Assembly: GCF_003970385.1 (NCBI RefSeq) | Contig: NZ_RXZH01000013.1 | Coordinates: forward strand, 1-64,000 | From: Vibrio aquaticus | GTDB lineage: Bacteria > Pseudomonadota > Gammaproteobacteria > Enterobacterales > Vibrionaceae | Length of the DNA stretch: 64,000 nt | Direction of reading: 5' to 3' | Part shown: positions 1 through 8,686 of the stretch, piece by piece | Layout: every line of letters begins with the position of its first letter | Numbering within the stretch: position 1 is the first letter of the stretch | Position numbers and translations under genes: made by a program | The notes under the pieces: generated by a model | Seen by the model: the letters and a program-made list of their open reading frames with translations, nothing else | Told to the model about the DNA's origin: nothing | Database searches by the model: none

Positions 1-149
1 ATAGATGCGAAGTCTTTCGCAACACCGCCGTACACTTTTGCAAGTGTAGTACAGATAGCAGCAGTTAGAGTTGTTTTACCGTGGTCAACGTGGCCGATAG
101 TACCAACGTTAACGTGCGGTTTAGTACGTTCAAATTTTTCTTTAGACAT
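1..149 (-). CDS. tufB: Elongation factor Tu, 5' part only (tufB)
   Basis: Partial gene: only the first 49 codons lie in the window, the rest runs off the left edge. The translation begins MSKEKFERTKPHVNVGTIGH and continues VDHGKTTLTAA, which contains the G1 GTP-binding loop (GHVDHGKT, residues 19-26) of EF-Tu, the GTPase that carries aminoacyl-tRNA to the ribosome. It lies downstream of four tRNA genes on the same strand in the order Thr-Tyr-Gly-Thr, exactly the thrU-tyrU-glyT-thrT-tufB operon of E. coli, so this is the tufB copy. The 138-base leader between the last tRNA and the start codon holds a small inverted repeat (ACTAAAC/GTTTAGT) and an AGGG ribosome-binding region. Confidence 0.95.
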   Translation of the reverse strand, partial: MSKEKFERTKPHVNVGTIGHVDHGKTTLTAAICTTLAKVYGGVAKDFAS

Positions 150-287
150 GAGTTGTCCCTCTAGGTACGGATTTAGGTGGCTTTGATGACCACGCAACCA
201 AAAAAGTATTGGTGATATAGTTACCTTCAATCACTAAACGTAGTTTAGTCGACAGAAAGTATCAAAAGGAAAAGTGTGCTTGAGAGC

Positions 288-363
<76 letters not shown>

Positions 364-375
364 ATCACTATTGAG

Positions 376-450
<75 letters not shown>

Positions 451-485
451 AACACGTAACTCTGTGAGCTATTTCCTTAAGAATA

Positions 486-570
486 TGGTGGAGGGGGACG
501 GATTCGAACCATCGAAGGCAGTGCCAGCAGATTTACAGTCTGATCCCTTTGGCCACTCGGGAACCCCTCC
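486..570 (-). tRNA. tyrU: tRNA-Tyr (GTA)
   Basis: 85 bases, with the long variable arm expected of bacterial tRNA-Tyr and an encoded CCA end. The acceptor begins GGAGGGG, the anticodon loop is CTGTAAA (GTA), and the T loop is TTCGAAT. Confidence 0.97.
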
Positions 571-615
571 AAATTACTTCCACTTTCGTCATCATTGCCC
601 TAGGCAAGGTGAAAA

Positions 616-691
<76 letters not shown>

Positions 692-704
692 ATAAGTGGT
701 GCGC

Positions 705-733
705 ATTCTATTGAATGATTTTCTGCCTTGCAA
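705..733 (-). promoter_or_regulatory. Sigma-70 promoter of the tRNA-tufB operon
   Basis: On the minus strand TTGCAA (728-733) and TAGAAT (705-710) are separated by exactly 17 bases and end about 14 bases before the first tRNA. The -10 box is followed by a GC-rich discriminator (GCGCACC), the usual mark of stringently controlled stable-RNA promoters. An A/T-rich tract upstream (740-760) could act as an UP element. Assigned by pattern only. Confidence 0.75.
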
Positions 734-896
734 TAGTAAAACTAAAAAAAAATCAGTTTTCCCTAACTTTAAGCTCGTTTGATGAAAATTCACGCAATTC
801 CATTTATAAAAAGCACGAATGTCGTATAGGTCATTTGCAATATCCGTCCGTTGTTGTATTTTCCCACCTCTATCGTAAAACCAAGTTAGGATGACT

Positions 897-1820
897 ATGA
901 CCCCGTATCTCTCTTTTAATCGTCAACAATGGGCTGAATTGCGTAATTCCGTGCCAATGACGTTATCCGAGACCGATCTGGTCGAGTTGCAAGGCGTAAA
1001 CGAAAGCCTAACGATGGAAGAAGTCGAAGAGATCTACTTGCCACTTGCTCGTTTACTCAACCTTTATATAGCCGCAAGACAAAACCGCAATTCGGTCTTG
1101 AATAACTTTTTGGGCAACCAAGAAACCGCACCGCCGTTTATTATCGGCATTGCGGGCAGCGTTGCAGTGGGTAAAAGTACGACAGCACGACTGCTTAAAG
1201 CGTTGCTCTCTCGTTGGGACAACCACCCTAAAGTTGAATTGGTCACCACTGACGGCTTTTTGTATCCGAAGAAGGTACTTGATGAGCGTAATATCATGCA
1301 CCGCAAAGGCTTTCCTGAGTCTTATGATATTAAACGTTTGGTGCAGTTTGTCTCTGATGTGAAAGCGGCAAAGCCTAATTTAGAGGTTCCGGTCTATTCC
1401 CACATTACTTACGACATCACAGAAGAAGTAAAAACCGTAGATAGGCCCGATGTACTAATTATCGAAGGTTTGAATGTTTTACAAAGTGGTATGGACTACC
1501 CTCACGATCCTCACCGTGTGTTTGTCTCCGATTTTCTAGACTTCTCTTTATATGTCGATGCAGAAAGCAATGTCATCGAGCAATGGTATGTCGATCGCTT
1601 TTTAAAATTCCGTCAAGGAGCGTTTACCAAGCCGGGATCTTACTTCAGTCACTACACACAACTAAATGAAACCCAAGCTATCGATAAAGCTCATAGCATT
1701 TGGCAGTCGATTAATGGCGTAAACTTGGATGCGAACATTTTGCCAACGAAAGGGCGAGCTCACTTAATTTTGAAGAAAGGGCAAAGTCACCGAGTGGAAG
1801 AAGTGTTACTCAGGAAGTAG
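897..1820 (+). CDS. coaA: Pantothenate kinase (CoaA, type I)
   Basis: Phosphorylates pantothenate with ATP, the first and rate-setting step of coenzyme A synthesis, in the cytoplasm. The protein (307 aa) matches remembered E. coli CoaA closely through its whole length: the P-loop GSVAVGKST lies at residues 87-95, and the FPESYD and EGLNVLQSGMDYPHDP blocks follow. An ATG six bases further upstream (891) is also in frame, but AGGA at 888-891 fits the start at 897 better. It is divergent from the tRNA-tufB operon, as in E. coli, and ends at a clear terminator. Confidence 0.95.
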   Translation: MTPYLSFNRQQWAELRNSVPMTLSETDLVELQGVNESLTMEEVEEIYLPLARLLNLYIAARQNRNSVLNNFLGNQETAPPFIIGIAGSVAVGKSTTARLLKALLSRWDNHPKVELVTTDGFLYPKKVLDERNIMHRKGFPESYDIKRLVQFVSDVKAAKPNLEVPVYSHITYDITEEVKTVDRPDVLIIEGLNVLQSGMDYPHDPHRVFVSDFLDFSLYVDAESNVIEQWYVDRFLKFRQGAFTKPGSYFSHYTQLNETQAIDKAHSIWQSINGVNLDANILPTKGRAHLILKKGQSHRVEEVLLRK

Positions 1821-1839
1821 TGAGAAGAGAACAAAAGTT

Positions 1840-1868
1840 AAGGGTTGGTATAAATACCAACCCTTTTT
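1840..1868 (+). terminator. Intrinsic terminator after coaA
   Basis: A 12-bp perfect stem (AAGGGTTGGTAT / ATACCAACCCTT) with a 2-base loop and a T run. It lies between converging genes and can serve coaA and, read on the minus strand, the DUF805 gene, although it touches the latter's end. Confidence 0.85.
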
Positions 1869-1870
1869 AT

Positions 1871-2296
1871 TTATTTCGGCTCCGGGCCGTACTGGTTCTG
1901 ACCTGACGTTCCTTTTAAGAAACCACATTCCACCAGAATCCATGCGCCACATAGTAACGCAGCAAACGAGCTCACGGCCTGAAGCATTGTCGTATCCGTT
2001 GCCAGTGACGGGTCACCAACAGGAACCGTCATACGACCAATCACCAAAGGAACATTCAAAAGTAGCCACCAGCTCGATTTGCCTCTATCGTGCCAACGTT
2101 TAGCTGTGATCGCTAAATCAGGGATCAACACCACGATCAAAAAGACCGGAAGGATGAGGTGAGCCAGCGATGGAAACAAAACGTTCATCCCCAGCGCAAA
2201 ACCGACAATCATCAAATAATAAACAGCATTCCAGATCCAATAGGTTTTTCGCCCTATTCGCCCTTGGAACGAAAACAACAGCTCTTTCATCGACAT
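1871..2296 (-). CDS. DUF805 family inner-membrane protein
   Basis: A small integral membrane protein (141 aa from the chosen start). It opens MSMKELLFSFQGRIGRKTYW, the characteristic DUF805 beginning, followed by about four hydrophobic segments and the TAKRWHDRGKSSWW motif typical of the family. Its function is unknown. The reading frame is open upstream to 2365, but that extension would overlap the neighbouring isomerase gene and does not look like this family. It follows the isomerase gene by 44 bases and may be co-transcribed. Confidence 0.8.
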   Translation of the reverse strand: MSMKELLFSFQGRIGRKTYWIWNAVYYLMIVGFALGMNVLFPSLAHLILPVFLIVVLIPDLAITAKRWHDRGKSSWWLLLNVPLVIGRMTVPVGDPSLATDTTMLQAVSSFAALLCGAWILVECGFLKGTSGQNQYGPEPK

Positions 2297-2340
2297 CTTA
2301 ACATTACCTAAAACATGGTTACTTTTAAAAATAGAGACCG

Positions 2341-2688
2341 TTAATTCACGACCTTTTGAAAACATTCGGTGTCCATATCACGCATATTAACGGTTAGACT
2401 GCGGACATGACTTGCTTGTTGTTGTAGCTCCGCCATCAGTTGACGAGAGAGATCGCGTTTTTGCTCATCCGTTCGCCCAGCTAACAGCTCAAAACTAATG
2501 TGGATAAAGTCGACACTGTCACTCTCATCACCAATTAACCAATTATGAACTCGTATTGCGCGCGATTTTACGGAGCCTACATCAAACAAGCCCGATTGTA
2601 GCGCGACTTGATGTAAGTCTTCTAATAGTCCTTGCACGTTCACGCGTTCATCAACAGAGTTGGAGTATTCCATTACTAGGTTCGGCAT
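2341..2688 (-). CDS. 5-carboxymethyl-2-hydroxymuconate delta-isomerase family protein
   Basis: A 115-residue member of the CHMI branch of the tautomerase superfamily. The protein starts Met-Pro, and family members use the N-terminal proline, exposed after Met removal, as general base. The blocks MEYSNSVDERVNVQGLLEDL and FIHISFELLAGR are typical. A GAGGA ribosome-binding site precedes the ATG by six bases. The classical enzyme acts in homoprotocatechuate breakdown, but no hpa genes are nearby, so the true substrate here is uncertain. Confidence 0.8.
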   Translation of the reverse strand: MPNLVMEYSNSVDERVNVQGLLEDLHQVALQSGLFDVGSVKSRAIRVHNWLIGDESDSVDFIHISFELLAGRTDEQKRDLSRQLMAELQQQASHVRSLTVNMRDMDTECFQKVVN

Positions 2689-2958
2689 AGTGTCCTCAGA
2701 TGTAAGTGAGTTTCAGATTGAAGAAAAATCAATTCTCACTATTAACAAGTTCTATGCTGAATTCCGAGAGGATTACCCTCAATCTGCTCAATAGATCACT
2801 GATAAGCCCAATAATAACGGGAGATCTGTGCAGTGACTGCTCCAACCAATCCATCATATCCGGATAAGACATGACGGTAATCATGATCTGGTCAATTTTA
2901 TCTGTTATATTCTTACGAAGATTTTTTACATTAACTGATTAAATACGGAGATATTCCT

Positions 2959-3729
2959 ATGCGTCGTCCTGTAGTGATGGGTAACTGGAAACTTAACGGT
3001 AGCAAAGCAATGGTAACTGAGCTGCTAACTGGTCTTAATGCTGAACTTGAAGGCGTTGAAGGTGTTGACGTAGCAGTAGCTCCACCAGCACTTTACATCG
3101 ATCTAGCGGAGCGTCTAATCGCTGAAGGCGGTAACAAGATCATCCTAGGTGCACAGAACACTGACCTAAACAACAGCGGTGCATTCACTGGCGACATGTC
3201 TCCAGAAATGCTGAAAGATTTCGGTGCAACTCACATCATCATCGGTCACTCTGAGCGTCGTGAATACCACAACGAATCAGACGAGTTTGTTGCTAAGAAA
3301 TTCAAGTTCCTACAAGAGAACGGCCTGAAGCCCGTTTTCTGTATCGGTGAATCTGACGCTCAAAACGAAGCGGGCGAAACTGAAGCAGTATGTGCACGTC
3401 AAATCAACGCAGTTATCGACACTTACGGTGTTGAAGCTCTAAACGGCGCAATCATCGCTTACGAACCAATCTGGGCTATCGGTACTGGTAAAGCAGCAAC
3501 AGCTGAAGATGCACAACGCATCCACGCTTCTATCCGTGCAATGATCGCTGAAAAAGATGCAGCAATAGCTGAGCAAGTAATCATCCAATACGGTGGTTCT
3601 GTTAAGCCTGAAAACGCTGAAGCTTACTTCGCACAACCAGACATCGATGGTGCTCTAGTTGGCGGCGCAGCTCTTAACGCAGCTGGTTTTGCGGCTATCG
3701 CTAAAGCAGCAGCTAAAGCAAAAGCATAA
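2959..3729 (+). CDS. tpiA: Triosephosphate isomerase
   Basis: Interconverts dihydroxyacetone phosphate and glyceraldehyde 3-phosphate in glycolysis and gluconeogenesis. The 256-residue protein starts MRRPVVMGNWKLNGS with the substrate-binding lysine (K11); the catalytic histidine lies in IIGHSERR and the catalytic glutamate in AYEPIWAIGTG, and the phosphate loop IQYGGSVKPEN is present. A GGAG site sits eight bases before the ATG. Codon use is strongly biased, as expected for a highly expressed gene. The 270 bases upstream contain its promoter region but no gene that I can see. Confidence 0.97.
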   Translation: MRRPVVMGNWKLNGSKAMVTELLTGLNAELEGVEGVDVAVAPPALYIDLAERLIAEGGNKIILGAQNTDLNNSGAFTGDMSPEMLKDFGATHIIIGHSERREYHNESDEFVAKKFKFLQENGLKPVFCIGESDAQNEAGETEAVCARQINAVIDTYGVEALNGAIIAYEPIWAIGTGKAATAEDAQRIHASIRAMIAEKDAAIAEQVIIQYGGSVKPENAEAYFAQPDIDGALVGGAALNAAGFAAIAKAAAKAKA

Positions 3730-3748
3730 TTTTTTCATCTTAGTTATC

Positions 3749-3836
3749 GTTGTAGCGTTGTTGACTGCTCTCACTCACCCCATCACATAGGAGACCTATG
3801 CTCAGGGGCTTCGTTCGCTAGTCGCCTAGCTACAAC
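3749..3836. repeat. ERIC-like intergenic repeat, copy 1
   Basis: An 88-bp element bounded by perfect 8-bp inverted ends (GTTGTAGC / GCTACAAC). The interior carries ACTCACCCCATCACATAGG, then GCTCAGGGG and TCGCTAGTCGCCTAG, which align with the core of the enterobacterial ERIC repeat (ACTCACCCCAGTCACTTA, GCTCCTGGGGATTCACTCGC). ERIC elements are known in Vibrio from published work. It lies between tpiA and that gene's terminator, so it would be in the tpiA 3' untranslated region. A related copy lies at 47908-48016 in the opposite orientation. Confidence 0.8.
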
Positions 3837-3864
3837 TTCTACTAATCGAAAAATATCACAGATT

Positions 3865-3890
3865 AAGGTCAGCTTCGGCTGGCCTTTTTT
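3865..3890 (+). terminator. Intrinsic terminator downstream of tpiA
   Basis: Stem AAGGTCAGC / GCTGGCCTT with a UUCG tetraloop (one G-U pair) and a run of six T. Confidence 0.85.
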
Positions 3891-3948
3891 GTGTCTGGAA
3901 CTTCAATCGAGTATTCTACGCACTTCCTCACCAACACAGTTGTATCGC

Positions 3949-5295
3949 ATGCAGGATAAACACGGCCTTTTAACTGGCTCGATCCCCACTGTTTTACGTC
4001 AAATGACCGTTCCGATGACGTTCGGCATGGTCGCTATATTGATGTTTAACCTAGTGGATACGTTCTTTATCTCTCTGCTGGGTACCGAAGCGTTAGCTGC
4101 GGTGAGCTATACCTTCCCCGTCACCTTTGCGGTCAATTGCATCACAATGGGCATCGGCATGGGGCTATCGACCAATATTGGCCGACTGCTTGGTCAAGGC
4201 CATTCAAAAGACGCGGCACGCTTTTCCACTCACGGGCTTATTCTTGCAGTACTTTTGGTTATTAGCGCCTCAGCGATAGGCTTGCTTACCATAGAGCCAT
4301 TGTTTTTATTTCTCGGTGCTGATGAAGCCCTGTTACCGCTTATTCATCAATACATGGACATTTGGTATCTCACCATCCCATTACTGGTGATTCCAATGGC
4401 AGGCAATGCTGCGATTCGAGCCACGGGTGACACCAAAACGCCAGCAAAAATCATGATGCTCGCAGGCCTTATTAATGGCATTCTCGACCCACTACTGATC
4501 TTTGGTTATGGCCCTTTCCCAGAGCTTGGTATTCAAGGGGCAGCTATCGCCAGTGCCTTTAGTTGGTTCGGTGCTCTGATGGGGTCACTGTATGTGTTAG
4601 CCAAACGAGAGAAGTTACTCGCTCTGCCCTGCCTTCGCACTCTCACCACTGACTGGCAACAAATACTGAAAATAGGCACTCCCGCTGCGCTTTCCAACGC
4701 GCTCACTCCCCTTTCAGGCGCACTTCTGATGATGATGCTATCCAGTCATGGGACAGCAGCCGTTGCTGCCTATGGTGCAGCGCAACGAGTCGAGTCCATT
4801 TTAATCTTGGTATTGATGTCCCTAACCTCCACACTCACACCGTTTATCGCGCAAAACATGGGAGCAAATAACCCGAATCGCAGTTTTTCCGGCCTGTTTC
4901 TGAGTATGCGTTTCTCGATGGTATTTCAGCTGGGGGTCTTTATTGCGATGGTGCCATTGAGCATTCCTTTAGCGGCCCTCTTCTCTCAGGAACAAAGTGT
5001 TAAGGATCTGCTGTGGCATTACTTATTGGTGGTGCCATTCAGCTATGGTTTCCAAGGCGTAATGATGATGTTAGTGTCTGGATTAAACGCACTGCATCAG
5101 CCTTTAAAAGCCTTTCAATGGAGCTTTATGCGTTTGTTTCTCTTTACGTTGCCATGCGCCTGGCTAGGTAGCCAACTCTACGATATTGAAGGGCTATTTA
5201 TTGGTATTGCGGTGGGGAATATCTTAGGTGGCACATTAGGGTACCTCTATGCCCTGAGGCTAAGAAAGCAGTATCTTGAGCTAAACGAGCAATGA
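3949..5295 (+). CDS. MATE family multidrug efflux protein
   Basis: A polytopic inner-membrane exporter (448 aa, about 12 hydrophobic segments) of the MATE superfamily, whose members expel cationic drugs in exchange for Na+ or H+. It starts MQDKHGLLTGSIPTVLRQMT, and family features include the VDTFFISLLGTEALAAVS stretch in the first helices, RATGDTKTPAKIMM in the fourth loop and the internal duplication beginning near ILKIGTPAALSN. An upstream in-frame ATG at 3889 lies inside the tpiA terminator and is unlikely to be used. Vibrios carry several MATE pumps (VcmA, VmrA and others); I cannot tell which this is. Confidence 0.85.
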   Translation: MQDKHGLLTGSIPTVLRQMTVPMTFGMVAILMFNLVDTFFISLLGTEALAAVSYTFPVTFAVNCITMGIGMGLSTNIGRLLGQGHSKDAARFSTHGLILAVLLVISASAIGLLTIEPLFLFLGADEALLPLIHQYMDIWYLTIPLLVIPMAGNAAIRATGDTKTPAKIMMLAGLINGILDPLLIFGYGPFPELGIQGAAIASAFSWFGALMGSLYVLAKREKLLALPCLRTLTTDWQQILKIGTPAALSNALTPLSGALLMMMLSSHGTAAVAAYGAAQRVESILILVLMSLTSTLTPFIAQNMGANNPNRSFSGLFLSMRFSMVFQLGVFIAMVPLSIPLAALFSQEQSVKDLLWHYLLVVPFSYGFQGVMMMLVSGLNALHQPLKAFQWSFMRLFLFTLPCAWLGSQLYDIEGLFIGIAVGNILGGTLGYLYALRLRKQYLELNEQ

Positions 5296-5310
5296 CGCGT
5301 CGCAAATAGC

Positions 5311-5339
5311 AAAACACCGACATCTCTGTCGGTGTTTTT
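5311..5339. terminator. Bidirectional terminator between MATE gene and rraA
   Basis: Near-perfect hairpin AAAACACCGACA / TGTCGGTGTTTT with a TCTC loop between converging genes; A and T runs on either side serve both strands. Confidence 0.85.
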
Positions 5340-5344
5340 AAATT

Positions 5345-5866
5345 CTACTCGGTAATCACGATTTCTTCTTCGTCCACTTCTAAATCAACGTCTAGTGGCT
5401 CTTGAGAAAGAATAACTCCGGTATTGTCTGCATAAAGGTAGTCTTCAGGGAGGAAAGTCACACCGCCGAAGTTCACCGGCACATCCACTTCACCAATACC
5501 TTGTGACGTTGCTCCGACGGGAATTGAAGCCAACGCTTGAATACCAATGCTCATGTCTTCTAGTTCATCAACTTCACGAACGCAGCCATAGGCAACAATG
5601 CCTTCCCATTCGTTCTCTTCGGCCAATGTAGCGAGTTCAGCATCAATCAAAGCGCGTCTTAGTGAGCCGCCTCCATCAATCAACAGCACTCGGCCTAGGC
5701 CATCTTGTTCCAAGATTTCGCGGATAAGACCATTGTCTTCGAAACACTTTACAGTGGTGACTTGGCCGGCAAAGGAAGCGCTACCGCCAAAGTTACTGAA
5801 CATGGGTTCAACCACATCCACTTGCTCTAAGTAGATGTCACATAAGGCAGAAGTGTTGTATTCCAT
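5345..5866 (-). CDS. rraA: Regulator of ribonuclease E activity A
   Basis: RraA binds RNase E and dampens RNA decay; family members form cytoplasmic trimers. The 173-residue protein starts MEYNTSALCDIYLEQVDVVE and holds the family blocks FGGSASFAGQVTTVKCFEDN, VLLIDGGGSLRRALIDAELA and GIVAYGCVREVDEL. The length is slightly above the E. coli protein (161 aa) because of an acidic tail (EVDEEEIV). AGGAAGGA precedes the ATG. It follows menA by 76 bases on the same strand, as in E. coli, and is the last gene before a bidirectional terminator. Confidence 0.95.
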   Translation of the reverse strand: MEYNTSALCDIYLEQVDVVEPMFSNFGGSASFAGQVTTVKCFEDNGLIREILEQDGLGRVLLIDGGGSLRRALIDAELATLAEENEWEGIVAYGCVREVDELEDMSIGIQALASIPVGATSQGIGEVDVPVNFGGVTFLPEDYLYADNTGVILSQEPLDVDLEVDEEEIVITE

Positions 5867-5942
5867 AGTATTCCTTCCTATACCGTAGGTCTCTTCAATC
5901 GAGTATAAAGGCTGAGTAAGTCATTGCAATGACATGCATCAT

Positions 5943-6860
5943 TTAACTGACCAGAGTTTGAGCTATAACCACACCAGCAAACAACAGGTTAGTCACCATT
6001 GAACATTTTACAATGACGGGCATCATTGGCGCGATTTGAGCCGGCTTATCTGCGAGCCATACTGCTCGGCCATGTTTGTATGTCACAAGTAAACTCAGCA
6101 AAAATGGCAAGCTGATCCAGACTGGTGAAGGCTGATGAATGAGATACACAGCAAACGCGAGGACAGCACCAGACAGTAAGAAAAAGTGGTACTGCTTAGC
6201 ACGCTTTTGCCCAAGGCGAACAGCCACGGTTTTCTTACCACACACGGCATCATTTTCAATGTCACGCATGTTGTTGATGTTCAATACCGCCACCGCTAAT
6301 AAACCACATCCGATGGCCGGTAAAATTAATTGCGGAGCGACAATACCAGTATGCAAAAAGTAAGTACCTGCAACGCCTAATAAACCAAAGAAGATAAACA
6401 CAGAGATGTCCCCAAGGCCAACATAACCGTAAGGCTTATTGCCCACGGTATAGGCGATCGCAGCAATGATGGCCAATACGCCTAAGCCAATAAAGGCCAA
6501 AATACTTTGTAGACTCTCAAGCGCATACATCACTAGAATCAGACCCGACGCCATGGTCAAAACCACGTTAATGATCATAGCTCGCTTCATATCTTTCTGC
6601 GTCACTGCTCCAGACTGGATTGCACGCATCGGCCCTAGGCGATTTTCGTTGTCAGTGCCTTTAACCGCATCACCATAATCATTGGCTAAGTTCGACAATA
6701 TTTGTAGTAGCGTTGCGGTTAAGAATGCCAGCAAAGCAACAACAAACGAGAACTGATGGGTAGAGTACGCCAACACACTACCGGTTAAGATAGAGACCAA
6801 TGCCAATGGCAAAGTTTTAGGGCGAGCGGCATCAAGCCAAATTCTAAGAGACTGTTTCAT
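5943..6860 (-). CDS. menA: 1,4-dihydroxy-2-naphthoate octaprenyltransferase
   Basis: Attaches the polyprenyl chain to 1,4-dihydroxy-2-naphthoate, giving demethylmenaquinone, at the inner membrane. Menaquinone carries electrons to fumarate reductase, whose genes lie further along the window. The 305-aa protein is a UbiA-type prenyltransferase with about eight or nine membrane spans and the first aspartate-rich motif NLANDYGDAVKGTDNENR; the second region is NNMRDIENDAVCGKKTVAVR. Together with rraA it keeps the E. coli neighbourhood, but hslVU, which adjoins menA in E. coli, is 46 kb away here. Confidence 0.93.
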   Translation of the reverse strand: MKQSLRIWLDAARPKTLPLALVSILTGSVLAYSTHQFSFVVALLAFLTATLLQILSNLANDYGDAVKGTDNENRLGPMRAIQSGAVTQKDMKRAMIINVVLTMASGLILVMYALESLQSILAFIGLGVLAIIAAIAYTVGNKPYGYVGLGDISVFIFFGLLGVAGTYFLHTGIVAPQLILPAIGCGLLAVAVLNINNMRDIENDAVCGKKTVAVRLGQKRAKQYHFFLLSGAVLAFAVYLIHQPSPVWISLPFLLSLLVTYKHGRAVWLADKPAQIAPMMPVIVKCSMVTNLLFAGVVIAQTLVS

Positions 6861-6926
6861 GGATAGTAGTGTAGTTACCTATGGCCAAAGTAAAATTGTG
6901 GCACATCAATACATGCAGTGAAAAAC

Positions 6927-6955
6927 AAAAAAAGGCCACCGAAGTGACCTTTTTC
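6927..6955 (-). terminator. Intrinsic terminator after efp
   Basis: Read on the minus strand: AAAAAGGTCAC, TTCG loop, GTGGCCTTTTT and further T, 22 bases beyond the efp stop codon. Confidence 0.85.
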
Positions 6956-6977
6956 CAAAACTTGACATAAATCGAGC

Positions 6978-7544
6978 TTATTTCACACGACCTACGTATT
7001 CACCAGTACGAGTGTCAACTTTGATCACTTCGCCAATTGAGATGAATAGAGGAACACGTACTACTGCGCCAGTAGAGAGAGTTGCTGGTTTACCACCTGT
7101 ACCCTGAGTGTCACCTTTTAGGCCAGGATCAGTGTCAGTAACTTCTAGCTCAACGAAGTTTGGCGGCGTAACGGCAATTGGATTATCGTTCCAAAGCGTT
7201 AGCATACATGTGTTGTTTTCTACCAACCATTTCGCATTGTCACCGACCGCTTTAGCATCTGCAGCGATCTGTTCAAATGTTTCATTGTTCATAAAGTGGT
7301 AGAATTCGCCGTCGTTATATAGATAATCTAGGTCGGTATCCATTACGTCTGCAACTTCAAAAGATTCACCAGACTTAAAGGTTTTCTCTAGCACTTTACC
7401 AGAAAGAAGTTTACGAATTTTTACGCGGTTGAATGCTTGGCCTTTACCTGGCTTAACGTATTCGTTTTCCAAGATAACGCAAGGCTCGCTATCAAGCATT
7501 AGTTTTAGACCGCCTTTAAATTCATTGGTGCTAACAGTAGCCAT
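6978..7544 (-). CDS. efp: Elongation factor P
   Basis: EF-P enters stalled ribosomes between the P and E sites and speeds peptide bonds at polyproline stretches. The 188-aa protein has the three-domain layout, and the modified loop NEYVKPGKGQAF puts the target lysine at K34, the residue that EpmA beta-lysylates in E. coli. The epmB gene, which makes (R)-beta-lysine, starts only 32 bases away on the other strand, and epmA is also in the window at 48132-49103. The third enzyme, EpmC hydroxylase, is not here. Confidence 0.97.
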   Translation of the reverse strand: MATVSTNEFKGGLKLMLDSEPCVILENEYVKPGKGQAFNRVKIRKLLSGKVLEKTFKSGESFEVADVMDTDLDYLYNDGEFYHFMNNETFEQIAADAKAVGDNAKWLVENNTCMLTLWNDNPIAVTPPNFVELEVTDTDPGLKGDTQGTGGKPATLSTGAVVRVPLFISIGEVIKVDTRTGEYVGRVK

Positions 7545-7576
7545 TTTTTCCTCTTACATTCTTAGAGCTAAATTCA

Positions 7577-8599
7577 ATGCCGCACATCATAACCCGAAAA
7601 GTTGTTTCTGTTGAGCAAAACTGGCTCAAACAGCTAGCGAATGGGATCTCTGATCCTGCAAAATTGCTAAAGGAGCTAGAAATTGATCCTACTCCTTGGC
7701 AAAACGGGTTTGACGCTCGTAAGCTTTTTGCGCAGCGTGTGCCGCAAAGTTTTGTCGATAGAATGGAAAAAGGCAATCCCTTTGATCCGCTTTTACGTCA
7801 AGTCTTACCGCTGAGTGAAGAATTTGAAATTCACGAAGGATACTCTAACGATCCTTTAGAAGAGCAGAACAATTCGGTTCCTGGACTGCTGCACAAATAC
7901 CACAATCGCGCCTTGATGATTGTGAAGGGTGGCTGTGCCATAAACTGTCGTTACTGCTTTAGGCGTCACTTCCCATACGATGACAATAAAGGTTCGAAAA
8001 CGGTTTGGCAGCAAAGTTTAGACTACGTACAGACGCATCCTGAGATCGACGAGATCATTCTCTCTGGTGGCGATCCTTTAATGGCCAAAGACAGCGAGCT
8101 AACGTGGCTCATTGATCGCATTGCTGACATACCTCATGTCAAAAGACTGCGCATCCACTCAAGGCTGCCCGTCGTGATTCCCGCACGCATTACCAATGAA
8201 TTAGTCGATGTATTGGATCGCACTCGGCTTCAAGCGATTTTGGTCACGCATATCAACCATGCTCAAGAGATCAATCAAGAATTGCGAGAGAGTCTAACGA
8301 AGCTAAAAAGTATTGGTGTGACTCTTTTAAATCAGGGGGTTATGCTCAAAGGGGTAAACGACAGTGTTGATGCACAAGTTGCTCTTAGCCAATCCCTTTT
8401 TGATGCTGGAGTTTTACCTTATTACCTACACGTGCTCGATAAAGTACAAGGCGCGGCGCATTTTAACATCTCCGATCAACAAGCTAAACAGATCATGGCC
8501 GGCGTGATGGAGAAAGTGTCCGGCTACCTTGTGCCTAAGTTGACGCGCGAAATTGGTGGCAGAACCAGCAAGACCCCATTAGATCTTCATCTAGAGTAA
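7577..8599 (+). CDS. epmB: EF-P (R)-beta-lysine synthase, radical-SAM lysine 2,3-aminomutase
   Basis: Converts L-alpha-lysine to (R)-beta-lysine for attachment to EF-P. The 340-residue protein carries the radical S-adenosylmethionine cluster motif with cysteines at residues 120, 124 and 127 (KGGCAINCRYCFRRHFPYD), followed by the SGGDPLM block and a PLP-binding C-terminal region. Length and cysteine positions match E. coli EpmB. It is divergent from efp with a 32-base gap, so the two promoters must overlap or lie within each other's 5' ends. Confidence 0.95.
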   Translation: MPHIITRKVVSVEQNWLKQLANGISDPAKLLKELEIDPTPWQNGFDARKLFAQRVPQSFVDRMEKGNPFDPLLRQVLPLSEEFEIHEGYSNDPLEEQNNSVPGLLHKYHNRALMIVKGGCAINCRYCFRRHFPYDDNKGSKTVWQQSLDYVQTHPEIDEIILSGGDPLMAKDSELTWLIDRIADIPHVKRLRIHSRLPVVIPARITNELVDVLDRTRLQAILVTHINHAQEINQELRESLTKLKSIGVTLLNQGVMLKGVNDSVDAQVALSQSLFDAGVLPYYLHVLDKVQGAAHFNISDQQAKQIMAGVMEKVSGYLVPKLTREIGGRTSKTPLDLHLE

Positions 8600-8686
8600 A
8601 TATCAGCAAGTTAATCCTCAAGACAAAAATCTTTTGTTCGATAGCAAGGTCTATTCTATGCATACTCCGCACTTTTGGAGCTCACT

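Noticed and set aside
3889..3948. Upstream extension of the MATE protein
   Set aside because: It would begin within the tpiA terminator T run and adds residues not found in the family.
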